This document shows positions 10,207 to 21,137 of a stretch of DNA of 38,586 bases, piece after piece (within the stretch, counting starts at the first letter, position 1; every line of letters starts with the position of its first letter). A program made the position numbers and the translations under genes. The notes beneath the pieces were generated by a model that was not told the origin of the DNA, made no database searches, and was given only the letters and a program-made list of their open reading frames with translations. Origin of the DNA: Luteimonas sp. ANT-B3E (lineage in GTDB: Bacteria; Pseudomonadota; Gammaproteobacteria; Xanthomonadales; Xanthomonadaceae). The DNA is taken from NCBI GenBank assembly GCA_001683895.1, contig LXQJ01000035.1, positions 33,024-71,609 of the forward strand, in the 5' to 3' direction.

Positions 10207-10599
10207 ATGAGCGATGAGCGCGAAGAGTTCTCGAAGCGGCTGGCCGCCGCAATGCGCGCGGCAGGAGAGGAGCCGCGACCGTCGGTGCTGTTCCGGCAGT
10301 TCAACTCGACCTACAGCGGGCGGTCGGTGAGCTTCCAGACCGCCTCACGCTGGCTGACAGGCAAATCGATCCCCGAGCAGGACAAGCTGCAGGTCGTTGC
10401 GGCGCTCTACGGGATGTTGCCGCAAACCCTTCGCTACGGTGACAAGGCGAGCGGCAAGATCAGCGAGCGTCGCGCAGCCTGGCCAGACGCATTGAACGCA
10501 GTCGACCGAGCGACATTCGATGCCTACCTGGCGCTGCCCGCAGAGCGGCGCAGGCTGGCGCGCGACCTGATTCAGGCGCTCGCCGGACCGGCGGCTTAG
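10207..10599 (+). CDS. XRE-like HTH transcriptional regulator next to the restriction system
   Basis: The 130-residue protein has an N-terminal helix-turn-helix of the lambda-repressor/XRE type. FSKRLAAAMRAAG forms the first helix, VSFQTASRWLTG the recognition region with the usual Trp-Leu-x-Gly, and IPEQDKLQVVAALYG the following helices. The C-terminal half (about 75-130) is a short helical region without a recognisable sensor or peptidase domain. The gene is transcribed divergently from mod-res with 91 bases between starts. In many restriction systems a small controller protein delays Res until Mod has protected the chromosome. That role is possible here, but classical C proteins are shorter (about 80 residues) and mostly belong to type II systems. 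It converges on purD, 37 bases away. Confidence 0.75.
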   Translation: MSDEREEFSKRLAAAMRAAGEEPRPSVLFRQFNSTYSGRSVSFQTASRWLTGKSIPEQDKLQVVAALYGMLPQTLRYGDKASGKISERRAAWPDALNAVDRATFDAYLALPAERRRLARDLIQALAGPAA

Positions 10600-10636
10600 G
10601 AGATCGTCGTCCGGCCATCGCTGCCGGCGGGTCCGA

Positions 10637-11935
10637 TCAGGCGACGTCGCCCCGCTCGCGCGCCACCGCGCGCCAGCCGATGTCATGACGATGGAACTCG
10701 CCGGGCCACGACAGGCCGGCGACCTCGGCGTAGGCGCGCGCCTGGGCATCGGCGACGCTGTCGCCCAGCGCGCATACGCACAGCACGCGGCCGCCGCTGG
10801 TGACCACCACGCCGTCGTCGCCGAGCCGCGTGCCGGCATGGAACACCCTGGTGCCGTCGACGTCGGGCACGTCCCAGCCGTTGACGGGGTCGCCGAGCCG
10901 CGGCGTGCCGGGATAGTGTTTGGCGGCCATCACCACGCCGAGCGACGGGCGCGGATCCCAGTCCGCGGCGACGCCAGTCAGCGCGCCGTCGACCGCGGCT
11001 TCCAGCAGGTCGAGCAGATCCGAGCGCAGCCGCAACATCACCGGCTGGGTCTCCGGGTCGCCGAAGCGCACGTTGAACTCGATCACCTTCGGCGCGCCGT
11101 CGGCGTCGATCATCAGCCCGGCATACAGGAAGCCGGTGAACGGCACGCCGTCCTGCGCCATGCCGGCCACGGTCGGCACCACCACCTCGCGCATCACGCG
11201 CGCGTGCACTGCGTCGGTGACCACCGGTGCCGGCGAGTACGCACCCATGCCGCCGGTGTTGGGGCCGGTGTCGCCGTCGCCGACGCGCTTGTGGTCCTGC
11301 GAGGTCGCCATCGGCAGCGCCACCGCGCCGTCGACGATCGAGATGAAGCTCGCCTCCTCACCGTGCAGGAACTCCTCGACCACCACCCGCGCGCCGGCAT
11401 CGCCGAAGGCGTTGCCCGACAGCATGTCCACTACCGCGGCCTCTGCCTCGGCCAGCGTGGTCGCGACCACCACGCCCTTGCCGGCGGCCAGCCCGTCGGC
11501 CTTGACCACGATCGGCGCACCGCGGTCGCGCACGCAGGCGAGCGCGGCCTCGACGTCGGTGTGCACCGCGTACCATGCGGTCGGGATGCCATGGCGGGCG
11601 AGGAAATCCTTGGCGAAGGCCTTGCTGCCCTCGAGCCGCGCGGCGGCGGCGGTGGGACCGAACACGCGCAGCCCGGCGTCGCGGAAGCGGTCGACGATGC
11701 CGGCGACCAGCGGCGCCTCCGGGCCGACCACGGTGAAGTCGACGGACTCGCGCCGCACCAGCGCAAGCAGCCCGTCGATGTCGCTGGCGGCCACGTCGAC
11801 GTTGCGGCAGCGCGGCTCGCGCGCGGTGCCGCCATTGCCCGGCGCGACCAGCACCTCGGACACGCGCGGCGACTGCGCCAGTTTCCAGGCCAGCGCGTGT
11901 TCGCGCCCACCGGCGCCGATGACGAGCAGTTTCAC
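10637..11935 (-). CDS. purD: Phosphoribosylamine-glycine ligase (GAR synthetase)
   Basis: PurD joins 5-phosphoribosylamine and glycine with ATP to give glycinamide ribonucleotide, step two of purine synthesis in the cytosol. The 432-residue product has the standard build. The N-terminal motif KLLVIGAGGREHALAWKL is followed by GPEAPLVAGI, the ATP-grasp core with VVKADGLAAGKGV, and the signature GPNTGGMGAYSP. The metal-binding segment EFNVRFGDPETQ and a C-terminal lid complete it. The start is a GTG at 11935, fixed by the invariant N-terminus. In many xanthomonads purD lies straight after purH. Here caxA and a plus-strand symporter separate the two, so purD probably has its own promoter in the 155-219 bases shared with the divergent symporter gene. 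Confidence 0.96.
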   Translation of the reverse strand: MKLLVIGAGGREHALAWKLAQSPRVSEVLVAPGNGGTAREPRCRNVDVAASDIDGLLALVRRESVDFTVVGPEAPLVAGIVDRFRDAGLRVFGPTAAAARLEGSKAFAKDFLARHGIPTAWYAVHTDVEAALACVRDRGAPIVVKADGLAAGKGVVVATTLAEAEAAVVDMLSGNAFGDAGARVVVEEFLHGEEASFISIVDGAVALPMATSQDHKRVGDGDTGPNTGGMGAYSPAPVVTDAVHARVMREVVVPTVAGMAQDGVPFTGFLYAGLMIDADGAPKVIEFNVRFGDPETQPVMLRLRSDLLDLLEAAVDGALTGVAADWDPRPSLGVVMAAKHYPGTPRLGDPVNGWDVPDVDGTRVFHAGTRLGDDGVVVTSGGRVLCVCALGDSVADAQARAYAEVAGLSWPGEFHRHDIGWRAVARERGDVA

Positions 11936-12154
11936 GGCATGCGTCCACGGGAATGACGGCGCGATTCTACGGCGTCGCGGCGCAGTGTCCGCGTCGGACG
12001 CCAGCAGGTGCAGGTGCAGGCGCAGGGGGCGACAGGCGCGTGCGGTCCGCTTTGCTAGGGTGCGGCGATGGACCAAGACACCGCCGCCGCATGACCGCCC
12101 TGGCCGCGATCGACGCGGCTGCTGGCCAGTGCGGTCGGCAGCCTCAACGGCATC

Positions 12155-13553
<1,399 letters not shown>

Positions 13554-13567
<14 letters not shown>

Positions 13568-14627
13568 GGCGGTGGTAATGCCACGCGCGCACCGCCAGCA
13601 GCACGAGGGTGATCGCGGTCAGCGGCACCACGAAACTCATCATCGCTGCGCTGTACGCCGGCAGTGCGTCGTGCTCGGCGCTGCGCAGCAGCAGGTAGCC
13701 GGTGTAGGCGACGTAGTACGCGACGAACAGACCACCTTCCCAGCGCCGCACCTGGAATCCGGTGAAGAAGATCGGCAGGCATGCGAGCGCCACCGCCGTC
13801 ATCACCGGGAAGTCGAAGCGCAGCACCGCGGGCGCCACCGGGATGCCCGCCGGTGCCAGCGCGGCGGTCGCGCCCAGCACCAGCAGCAGGTTGAAAATGC
13901 AGCTGCCGACAATGTTGCCGACCGCCATGTCGCGCTGCCCCCGCAGCGTGGCGAGGATCGACGTCGCCAGCTCCGGCAGCGACGTGCCCACGGCGACCAC
14001 GGTCAGCCCGATGACCATTTCGCTGATGCCCAGCACCTGCGCGATCGCGACTGCGGCGCCGACCAGCCAGTTGGCGCCCAGCACCAGCAGGGCCAAGCCC
14101 GCGGCGACGTACAGCGCGTCGCGCCACCACACCGGCGCGACGGCGTTGGCTTCGGGCGCCGGCACCCCCTCGGGATGGCGCTTCGCCAGCCACAGCAGCA
14201 GCCCGATGTAGGCCAGCGCCAACGCCAGCAGCCCGATGCCGTCGCCGCGCCCCAGCCCGCCGTCGAGCGACAGGCCGAACACCAGCAGCGCCGCGCCGAG
14301 CATGATTGGCACGTCCAGCCGCACCAGCTGGCGCGACACCACCAGCGGCGCGACCAGCGCGGTCATGCCCAGGATCAGCAGCACGTTGGCGATGTTGCTG
14401 CCGACCACGTTGCCCAGTGCGATGTCGGGTGAACCGGACAGCGCCGCGCCGATGCTGGTCGCGAGCTCCGGCGCGCTGGTACCGATGGCCACCACCGTCA
14501 GGCCGATGACCAGCGGCGACAGGCCCATCGCCGCCGCCAGGCGCGCGGCGCCCCGGACCAGCAGCTCGGCGCCGCCGACCAGCAGCACAAAGCCCGCCAG
14601 CAGCAGGCCGATCGTCATCATGTCCAT
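13554..14627 (-). CDS. caxA: Calcium/sodium antiporter, CaCA family (YrbG-like)
   Basis: This inner-membrane cation exchanger of 357 residues has the internal duplication of the CaCA family. The first alpha repeat contains [18 protein letters not shown] (about 42-59) and the second [18 protein letters not shown] (about 205-222). Each includes the Glu and Ser/Thr residues that bind Ca2+ or Na+. [13 protein letters not shown] and [13 protein letters not shown] follow the repeats. About ten hydrophobic helices are visible, with a short hydrophilic loop in the centre ([14 protein letters not shown]). Its ATG is only two bases after the purH stop, so it is translated from the purH transcript. The symbol follows common usage for related genes; the ion preference cannot be read from sequence. 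Confidence 0.9.
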
Positions 14628-14629
14628 GG

Positions 14630-16216
14630 TCAGTGCCTGAAGTGCCGGACGCCGGTGAACACCATCGCAATGCCATGCGCGTCGGCGGCGGCTACCACCT
14701 CGGCGTCGCGCATCGAGCCGCCGGGCTGGATCACCGCACTGATGCCAGCCTCCGCAGCGGCGTCGATGCCGTCGCGGAACGGGAAGAACGCGTCCGACGC
14801 CATCACCGACCCGGCGACGTCCAGCCCCGCATCCGTGGCCTTGAGGCCGGCGATGCGCGCGGAGTACACGCGGCTCATCTGCCCGGCGCCGACGCCGATG
14901 GTGTGCAGGTCGCGGGCGTAGACGATGGCGTTCGACTTCACGTATTTGGCGACCTTCCAGGCAAACAGCAGGTCGTCGATCTGCGCCTCGGTCGGTGCAT
15001 GCTTCGACACGACCTGCAGTCCGTCGCGGGTCACGTCGCGATCGTCGGCGGTCTGCATCAGCAGGCCGGATCCGACGCGCTTGACGTCGATGCTGTTGCG
15101 GCCGTCACCGTGTGCGATCCGCAGCACGCGCACGTTGGCCTTCTTCGCGCAGCAGGCCAGGGCGCCTTCGTCGTAGCCGGGCGCGATCAGCACCTCGACG
15201 AACTGGCGGTCGAGGATCGCCCTGGTGGTCGCGGCGTCGAGCGTGGCGTTGAACGCGAGGATGCCGCCGAACGCCGAGGTGGGGTCGGTCGCGTAGGCGA
15301 GTCCATAGGCCTCGGCGCAGTTCACCGCGACCGCGACCCCGCAGGGGTTGGCGTGCTTGACGATGACGCAGGCCGGCGCGTCGAACTGGCGCACGCACTC
15401 CCAGGCGGCGTCGGCGTCGGCGATGTTGTTGTACGACAGCGCCTTGCCCTGCAGCTGCTCGAACGTCGCGAGCGTGCCCGGCGCCGGCCACAGGTCCCGG
15501 TAGAAGGCGGCCTGCTGGTGCGGGTTCTCGCCGTAGCGCAGGTCCATGACCTTGACGAAGCTGCCGTTGCTCTGCGCCGGGAACCGGGCACGCCCGGCGG
15601 CGCCGGCATCGGACGGTTCGTCGATCGACGACAGCACGTCGCTGATGCGCGCGTCGTACTGCGCCACGCGGTTGAACGCGGAGACGGACAGCGAGAAGCG
15701 CGTCTTCGCCGACAGCGTGCCGTCGTGCGCCTGAAGCTCGGCGACCAGCGCGTCGTACTGCGCCGGATCGGTCGCCACCGCGACATGTGCGAAATTCTTG
15801 GCGGCCGCACGCAGCATCGCCGGGCCGCCGATGTCGATGTTCTCGACGATGTCATCGAAGGTCGCGTCGGCCCGGCAGGCCACGCACTCGAACGGATACA
15901 GGTTGAGCACCAGCAGGTCGATCGCGGCGATGCCATGCGCGGCCATCACCACGTCGTCGGTCCCGCGGCGGCCGAGCAGGCCGCCGTGGATCAGCGGGTG
16001 CAGTGTCTTCACCCGGCCGTCCATGATCTCCGGGAAGCCGGTGACGTCGGCCACGTCGCGCACCGCGAGACCGGCGTCGCGCAGCGCGCGCGCGGTGCCG
16101 CCGGTGGACAGCAGTTCGACGCCGAGCGCGGACAGCGCGTGCGCCAGCGGCAGCAGGCCGGCCTTGTCGGACACGGACAGCAACGCCCGTCGTACGGGAA
16201 GGCGGTCGGGAGGCAT
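14630..16216 (-). CDS. purH: Bifunctional AICAR formyltransferase / IMP cyclohydrolase
   Basis: PurH does the last two steps of IMP synthesis: 10-formyl-THF formylates AICAR to FAICAR, which is then cyclised. The 528-residue product begins with the IMP cyclohydrolase (MGS-fold) domain: [39 protein letters not shown] and [10 protein letters not shown]. The formyltransferase domain follows, with [15 protein letters not shown], the catalytic KHANPCGVA (Lys-His) and [10 protein letters not shown]. It ends in the conserved [11 protein letters not shown] chose the ATG at 16216 because the family starts a few residues before [15 protein letters not shown] stretch just before this ATG on the coding strand serves as ribosome site. 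fis is 66 bases upstream, the same order seen in related genera. Confidence 0.97.
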   Translation of the reverse strand: MPPDRLPVRRALLSVSDKAGLLPLAHALSALGVELLSTGGTARALRDAGLAVRDVADVTGFPEIMDGRVKTLHPLIHGGLLGRRGTDDVVMAAHGIAAIDLLVLNLYPFECVACRADATFDDIVENIDIGGPAMLRAAAKNFAHVAVATDPAQYDALVAELQAHDGTLSAKTRFSLSVSAFNRVAQYDARISDVLSSIDEPSDAGAAGRARFPAQSNGSFVKVMDLRYGENPHQQAAFYRDLWPAPGTLATFEQLQGKALSYNNIADADAAWECVRQFDAPACVIVKHANPCGVAVAVNCAEAYGLAYATDPTSAFGGILAFNATLDAATTRAILDRQFVEVLIAPGYDEGALACCAKKANVRVLRIAHGDGRNSIDVKRVGSGLLMQTADDRDVTRDGLQVVSKHAPTEAQIDDLLFAWKVAKYVKSNAIVYARDLHTIGVGAGQMSRVYSARIAGLKATDAGLDVAGSVMASDAFFPFRDGIDAAAEAGISAVIQPGGSMRDAEVVAAADAHGIAMVFTGVRHFRH

Positions 16217-16282
16217 CGGTCGGGTCCTGCGGCGCGGTGGGCGATTATACGAAGCACGCAGCGCCACCCGCATGGGCGGCGA

Positions 16283-16567
16283 TCAGGTGATCGCGTAGTC
16301 GCGCAGCTTGCGGCGCAGTGTGGCGCGATGGATGCCCAGCATCGCCGCGGCGCGGCTCTGGTTGCCATCGCAGTGGTTCAGCACCTCGACGAACAACGGG
16401 ATCTCGAGCTCGCGCAGCGCGATCTCGTACAGGTTGTCGGCGTCGCAGCCGTTGAGGTCGCCAAGGTAGCGGCGCACCGACACCGCGACGTGGTCGCGCA
16501 GCGGCGCGCGCGCGCCGCTGCGCACGGCGTCGCCGGCGGGGGCATCTGTGCGGTCGACGGCGTCCAA
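16283..16567 (-). CDS. fis: DNA-binding protein Fis
   Basis: Fis is a small nucleoid protein that bends DNA and activates rRNA and other growth-phase promoters. The 94-residue product has a variable N-terminus and the well-conserved core [18 protein letters not shown]. The C-terminal helix-turn-helix is [20 protein letters not shown], as in all Fis proteins. No ATG is available in frame. The best start is a TTG at 16567 preceded by a G-rich stretch (GGGGGGACC) on the coding strand. It lies upstream of purH and downstream of the zinc-ribbon gene. In enteric bacteria fis follows dusB instead; the prmA ... fis-purH order here is typical of xanthomonads. Confidence 0.95.
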   Translation of the reverse strand: MDAVDRTDAPAGDAVRSGARAPLRDHVAVSVRRYLGDLNGCDADNLYEIALRELEIPLFVEVLNHCDGNQSRAAAMLGIHRATLRRKLRDYAIT

Positions 16568-16678
16568 GCGGTGGTCCCCCCGGGTGTCTGCGCCGCGCTC
16601 AGCGACGGAGCGCGGCTGTCGCGGGGGCAGCGAGTCTAGCGCGCGCGCGCCGGCAGCGCCAAACCACGGCGACCACCG

Positions 16679-18088
16679 TCAGCGGAACGCGAACGCGAAG
16701 GCGACGCTGCGCGGCGTGGGTTCGGCGACCAGCATGCGCACCGTGGCGATCTGACCCGGCGCCAGCAGCGGCTGCGACGGCGCGGCGCCGAGGTAGTCGT
16801 CGGCGGCGAACGTGCGCTCGGCCACCACGATGCCGTCCACGTCCGAGAGCGTGAGCTGCAGCCGGGGCCATGCCTGTGGCCACGGCGCGTCGTTGCGGAA
16901 GCTCGCGGAGACGCGCAGCGCATCGCGGATCTCCGGGTCCGGACGTACGTCGCGGTCGAGCAGCACCAGCGCGTCCGGCTCGCGCCACGCCGGCACCAAG
17001 CACCCAAGCACGCCGCAGACGCGCTGCACCAGCGGCCGCCAGCGTGCATCGGCGGCCAGCTGCTCGCGGTCGGCGACCACCCACTGCAGCGCCAGCAGCA
17101 CCGACAGGCCCGCGATCGCCGCGGCCAGGCCCCACTGCTGCCGCCGCGACGCCGGCGGTGCGGCTGCGCGACTGCGCACGAAGCTCGGCGAGTGGCGCAT
17201 CACGGTCGACGCCGCAGATGGGAACGAAGGGATCTCCCGTGCCAGAGCAGCCGCGGTCACCGGCGATCGCGCTGATGCGACAGTAGCGGACCCTTCGTCT
17301 GCGTCTGCGGCGACGCGGACGCTCGCGTCGTGCGTGTCCGTCTCCGCGTCCGTCTCCGTGGCCGTCTCCGTGTCCGTAGCGATTTCCGAGTCCGTGCCGG
17401 TGTCCGTGCCTGTTTCCGCGACGGCGTTGGCGTGTGCGGGACCGCGCGGCATGGCGGCTCTGATGGCTGTGACGGTTGCAGCGGGGTCCGGGACAGGCGC
17501 GTTGGCGCGCGGTCGGTCCGCCATTGGCACGACGACGTAGACGCGCGTTTCGGCGATCCCTCGCACGTCCGCCGCGGGTGCGTGCCGCGGGGTGGATGAC
17601 GCCGCGTCTGGCGCCGCCGCGGCGGCGGCCACGGTTGCCGGTTCGCTTCGCCGCAGCAGCCGCGCCAAGGTGAACCCGCCGCCCGACGGGCGCGGCGTGG
17701 AAGCGACCATAGCGGTTTCAGGCGTGTTCCCTGCCGCAGGCGAGGGGAGCGTCGGGAGTTCCGGCGTCTGCGGGCCTGGCGTGGGCGCGACATCGCCGGT
17801 GCCCGCGACATTGCCCTGCCCGATCACGTCATGCGCCATCGTGTCGCGCCCCGCTGCCGGCCCACCGGTCCCATCCTCCGCCCCGGTGGGTGTTGGCGGA
17901 ATGCGGGCCTGCGCCAGCGATGACCGCTCGCGGTCGACGCCGTCTCGTGCACGCACCGACGTCTCACGATCGGGGGAAAGCGAATCGTCGCGCAGCTGCG
18001 CCGCGCAGCGCGGGCAGCGGGGCGGCGGCAGATCGGTCGCCGGGTCGGTCGCGACCAGCGCGCGGCAATGCGGGCAGTTGATGAACAT
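16679..18088 (-). CDS. Zinc-ribbon, single-pass membrane protein with DUF3426-like C-terminal domain
   Basis: The 469-residue protein has three parts. A zinc ribbon (Cys5, Cys8, Cys25 and Cys28, in CPHC and CPRC) starts the protein. A long low-complexity region rich in Pro, Ala, Thr and Asp follows (about 40-315). Then one membrane helix at about 318-340 (GLAAAIAGLSVLLALQWVVA) leads to a periplasmic beta-rich domain. That domain has LLDRDVRPDP, VSASFRNDAPWPQAWPRL and a C-terminal AEPTPRSVAFAF, the pattern of the DUF3426 family. Within the linker, residues about 223-251 alternate Thr with Asp or Glu and are encoded by hexamer repeats. The gene follows prmA with a 40-base gap. Function is not known; the layout suggests a cytoplasmic metal-binding head linked to a periplasmic domain. 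Confidence 0.82.
   Translation of the reverse strand: MFINCPHCRALVATDPATDLPPPRCPRCAAQLRDDSLSPDRETSVRARDGVDRERSSLAQARIPPTPTGAEDGTGGPAAGRDTMAHDVIGQGNVAGTGDVAPTPGPQTPELPTLPSPAAGNTPETAMVASTPRPSGGGFTLARLLRRSEPATVAAAAAAPDAASSTPRHAPAADVRGIAETRVYVVVPMADRPRANAPVPDPAATVTAIRAAMPRGPAHANAVAETGTDTGTDSEIATDTETATETDAETDTHDASVRVAADADEGSATVASARSPVTAAALAREIPSFPSAASTVMRHSPSFVRSRAAAPPASRRQQWGLAAAIAGLSVLLALQWVVADREQLAADARWRPLVQRVCGVLGCLVPAWREPDALVLLDRDVRPDPEIRDALRVSASFRNDAPWPQAWPRLQLTLSDVDGIVVAERTFAADDYLGAAPSQPLLAPGQIATVRMLVAEPTPRSVAFAFAFR
17335..17418 (-). repeat. Hexamer simple-sequence repeat encoding Thr-Asp/Glu pairs
   Basis: Fourteen successive 6-base units read, on the plus strand, as variants of TGTCCG or TCTCCG; most end in CCG. 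On the coding strand they give alternating Thr and Asp/Glu. Because units are six bases, gain or loss keeps the frame and only changes linker length. Several units have drifted (TAGCGA, TGCCTG), so the array is imperfect. Confidence 0.75.
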
Positions 18089-18128
18089 GCGGCTATTGCA
18101 TCACGCGCGCTGCGGCAGGTGGCGGGCC

Positions 18129-19070
18129 TCAACCATGCGCGGCGTCGTCCGCCGCGAGGCGCACGCCGTCGATGCGCACCCAGTCGCCGTCGATCGCGAC
18201 CTCGAGCGCGGTGAACCACTTTGCGTAGCGCACCAGCAGCGGATCCTGCTGGCCGACGAGGATGCCCGACAGCGCGATCTGCCCGCCCGGCGCGACCCGT
18301 GCCGCCAGCGTGTCGGCAAGCGCATCGAGCGCCGACGCGAGGATGTTGGCGATGACCACCGGATACGTCGCCGACGGTGCGTCGTCGGGCAGGTGCACCG
18401 ACAGCGTCGCGCCGACGCCGTTGCGGTCGGCGTTGTCGCGCGTCGCGAGCAGCGCCTGCGGATCGTTGTCGACCGCGGTGGCGTCGGCGGCGCCGAGCTT
18501 GAGTGCAGCCAGCGCCAGGATGCCGCTGCCGGAGCCGAAGTCGAGCACACGGCGCCCGGCGAGATCACCGCTGCCCGCCAGTGCGTCCAGCCAGCGCAGG
18601 CACAGCGCGGTCGTCGGATGCGTCCCCGAGCCGAAGGCCAGGCCGGGATCCAGCCTGACCACGGCGTCGACCGCGTCGTCGACGCCGTCGGGCAGCGGGT
18701 GGTCCCACGGCACGATCCACAGGTGCTCGCCGAAGCGCAGCGGCGCATAGGTGTCCATCCACGCGCGCTCCCAGTCCTGGTCATCGACCCGGCGCAGCGA
18801 CGTCCGCGACCAGTCCAGGCCGGATCCGGCGCCGTCCAGCGCCGCCAGCAGCGCCAGGCCATCGGCGTCGCCATCGAACAGCGCGGTCAGCGTCAGCGCC
18901 TGCCACAGCGGCGTCTCGCCGACGCCCGGCTCGAGGATGGCGTGCTCGGCGTCGGAGTCCGCGTCGGCATCGAGCAGGGTCACGGCAAGTGCGCCGACCG
19001 CCTCCAGCGCGGCCTCGTAGCGCGGCTGCGTGGCGTCGCTGCACGGCACGGTCAGTTCAAGGAAAGGCAT
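18129..19070 (-). CDS. prmA: Ribosomal protein L11 methyltransferase
   Basis: PrmA trimethylates the N-terminus and two lysines of ribosomal protein L11 using SAM. The 313-residue product has an N-terminal L11-binding domain ([11 protein letters not shown] onward). A linker containing [19 protein letters not shown] follows, and then the class I methyltransferase domain. Its motifs are [18 protein letters not shown], the SAM loop [20 protein letters not shown], the acidic residue motif AVDNDPQA and the catalytic-site NILA. In many PrmA proteins the first motif reads GTGTHPTT; here Ser replaces the first Thr. The ATG at 19070 gives the usual length. It starts 10 bases after the stop of the unknown secreted-protein gene, so the two share a transcript. 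Confidence 0.96.
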   Translation of the reverse strand: MPFLELTVPCSDATQPRYEAALEAVGALAVTLLDADADSDAEHAILEPGVGETPLWQALTLTALFDGDADGLALLAALDGAGSGLDWSRTSLRRVDDQDWERAWMDTYAPLRFGEHLWIVPWDHPLPDGVDDAVDAVVRLDPGLAFGSGTHPTTALCLRWLDALAGSGDLAGRRVLDFGSGSGILALAALKLGAADATAVDNDPQALLATRDNADRNGVGATLSVHLPDDAPSATYPVVIANILASALDALADTLAARVAPGGQIALSGILVGQQDPLLVRYAKWFTALEVAIDGDWVRIDGVRLAADDAAHG

Positions 19071-19080
19071 CGGCGGCAGG

Positions 19081-21054
19081 TCAGCGGGCCGGGACCAGGG
19101 TCGCGACGCGGAAGCTCGCCGGCGTCGGCGCGTTGTCGGCGCGCAGCGTCGCCGACCCGCGCACCGGTGGCCGCGGCGAGACCACGGTGAAGCCGACCAG
19201 GCCGCCCCACTCGAGCGAATTCACCGCGGTCGCGTCGCGCCAGTGGATGCCGGCGGCATCGGTGGCCACCGTCCAGTCGTTGGCCGCGTCGAGGTCGCCA
19301 TTGCGGAACACGGTGCCCTGCGCCTGGGTGCCGGTCGACAGCGAAAAGCCGTCGAACCCCCGGGTGCTGACCACGCGCAGGTTGGGCTCCGCGCCGGAGG
19401 TCTGCGCGAATGCGAACTCGAAGTTCATCAGCGCGTAGTGGTATTGCCACAGCCCGCCAGGCATCTCCATCACCTTGACCGCAAGCTTGGCCCGCGCGCC
19501 GTCCACCACCAGCTCCTGGATCATGCGGTCGAGCGCGACCTTCGGGTTGCGCGGCGCGGGGGCATCGAGCGTGAACCAGCGGTCGATCGCGGCGCCGAGG
19601 CGCTCGTCGCTGGACGCCACGTCCCAGACCCCGCCGCCGTAGCGCTGGGTGGTGGCGAGTGTGGACATCGAGTTGTAGATGTCGATGTCCTCGCGTGCGA
19701 CGTACCAGGACTCGAACAGCCAGCGCGCGCCGGGATGGCGGCTGGCGGCGATCTGGCTTTCGCCCACCACCATGCGATGCGTGTAGCTGTCGTTGGGGCC
19801 CTGGTTCATGACCCCGTCGCAGTCGAGGTCGAAGGTGGACCCGCAACGACCCCATTGGCCGGTCGCGGGCAGGATCTCCGAGCGCGGCGACATGCCCTGG
19901 CTGTAGTCGTTGTTGCTCACCGAATACGTGTCGGCACAGCCGCGGCCGAGCACGTGTGCGTTGTGGTCACCTGGGTCCAGGCAGCCTTCGTTCGTCGTCA
20001 GGTAGGCCTGCTTGACCCCGGAGCGCCCGATCTGCTCCAGGCTGCCGTCGGCGTTGACCCGGTACATGTTCCACACCAGGTACGGGTGCTGGTCGTTGCC
20101 GTAGGGCGCGAAGTTGCCGCTGAACTTCTGGTGCCAGGGGATGCTGGCGGTCCAGCGCGCGCGGCTGGTGCCGAGCGGGTCGCCGGGGACGGTGGCGGCG
20201 ATGGTGCCCTCGTTGACGTTGTTGCGCAGCGTCGCCGACGGCGTGATCACCAGCCGCCCGCTGCCGGCCTCGCCGGTGCAGCCCTGGCAGCGCAGGTACT
20301 GCGTCGACGTGTTGCGCATGAACAGGTCGTTTTCGTAGATGCCGCCGTCAGGCGCCGGATCGCCGTGCCAGGTGATCTGGTTGGACAGCGGCGCCGCGCC
20401 GCCGCCGCCGCGCGCTACCACCGACAGCTCCAGCTGCAGCTCGCCCAGCGTCCAGCCGGCCACGAACGGGCGGCCGATGCGGCGCGCCAGTGCGTCGGAG
20501 ATGCGGATGTCGGCGGTGCTGACCGCGAGCGCGGCGTCGGCGGCGAACAGCTCGTGCATGACCCGGTCGACGAAGAACCAGGCGTTGCCCGAAGCGTCGA
20601 CGAGGTCGAGCTGGCGCGGCGCGGCGCCGGCACCACGCCGAGGGCGCAGCTGGAACCCGCGCAGGTCGATGCTGCCGTCGCCGACCCGCAGCACGTGGCC
20701 GCCGTCGGCCTGCACCGCGCCCGACGCGAACCCGCGCAGGTAGCCGCCGCGCACGTCGACCTGCAGCGCGCGCGCCGGCTTCAGCGCGAAGCGGTCAGAA
20801 CCGTCGGCGGCGCGCTGACCGCGTGCGCCGGTGGCCTCGATGGCGATGCCGAGGTCGCGTGCCAGGTCGGCGTTCCAGCGCAAAGAGACGTCGCCGCCGG
20901 CCAGCGCCCAGGGACGCGCGGCTGTACTGGCCTCCGCGGCCGCGGAGGCTGACTTGGAGGTCTCGCGGTCGCGACCCTCGGCGGCATGGGTGGGTGCCGT
21001 TGCGCACAGCGCGCCGGACAGCGCGACGGACAGGACGTGGACGACATGGCGCAT
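19081..21054 (-). CDS. Secreted protein of unknown function
   Basis: I do not recognise this 657-residue protein. A signal peptide is clear: [23 protein letters not shown], with a likely cleavage after AHA. A Ser/Ala-rich stretch follows. The mature part holds a beta-rich N-terminal half, then a central region with Trp and Asn-rich motifs ([21 protein letters not shown]). Cysteines are paired or clustered: CQGC, GCLDPGD, GCADTYS, and [11 protein letters not shown], where DLDCDG also resembles a Ca2+-binding loop. The C-terminal part has [13 protein letters not shown] and ends in LVPAR. This suggests an exported, disulfide-bonded protein. It is set between accC (83 bases upstream) and prmA (10 bases downstream), an unusual place for an exported protein. 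The ATG at 21054 is fixed by the signal peptide. Confidence 0.8.
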   Translation of the reverse strand: MRHVVHVLSVALSGALCATAPTHAAEGRDRETSKSASAAAEASTAARPWALAGGDVSLRWNADLARDLGIAIEATGARGQRAADGSDRFALKPARALQVDVRGGYLRGFASGAVQADGGHVLRVGDGSIDLRGFQLRPRRGAGAAPRQLDLVDASGNAWFFVDRVMHELFAADAALAVSTADIRISDALARRIGRPFVAGWTLGELQLELSVVARGGGGAAPLSNQITWHGDPAPDGGIYENDLFMRNTSTQYLRCQGCTGEAGSGRLVITPSATLRNNVNEGTIAATVPGDPLGTSRARWTASIPWHQKFSGNFAPYGNDQHPYLVWNMYRVNADGSLEQIGRSGVKQAYLTTNEGCLDPGDHNAHVLGRGCADTYSVSNNDYSQGMSPRSEILPATGQWGRCGSTFDLDCDGVMNQGPNDSYTHRMVVGESQIAASRHPGARWLFESWYVAREDIDIYNSMSTLATTQRYGGGVWDVASSDERLGAAIDRWFTLDAPAPRNPKVALDRMIQELVVDGARAKLAVKVMEMPGGLWQYHYALMNFEFAFAQTSGAEPNLRVVSTRGFDGFSLSTGTQAQGTVFRNGDLDAANDWTVATDAAGIHWRDATAVNSLEWGGLVGFTVVSPRPPVRGSATLRADNAPTPASFRVATLVPAR

Positions 21055-21137
21055 CACGTGGATCTCCTCGGCGGGCAGGGCATCCGCTGGCCTGCCCGAG
21101 GATAAGCGATGCCGGCGGCGGGGGCCTGGACGCGCCG

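Noticed and set aside
19030..20952. 640-codon plus-strand open frame opposite the secreted-protein gene
   Set aside because: Low-complexity composition without motifs; the minus-strand frame has a signal peptide and natural composition.
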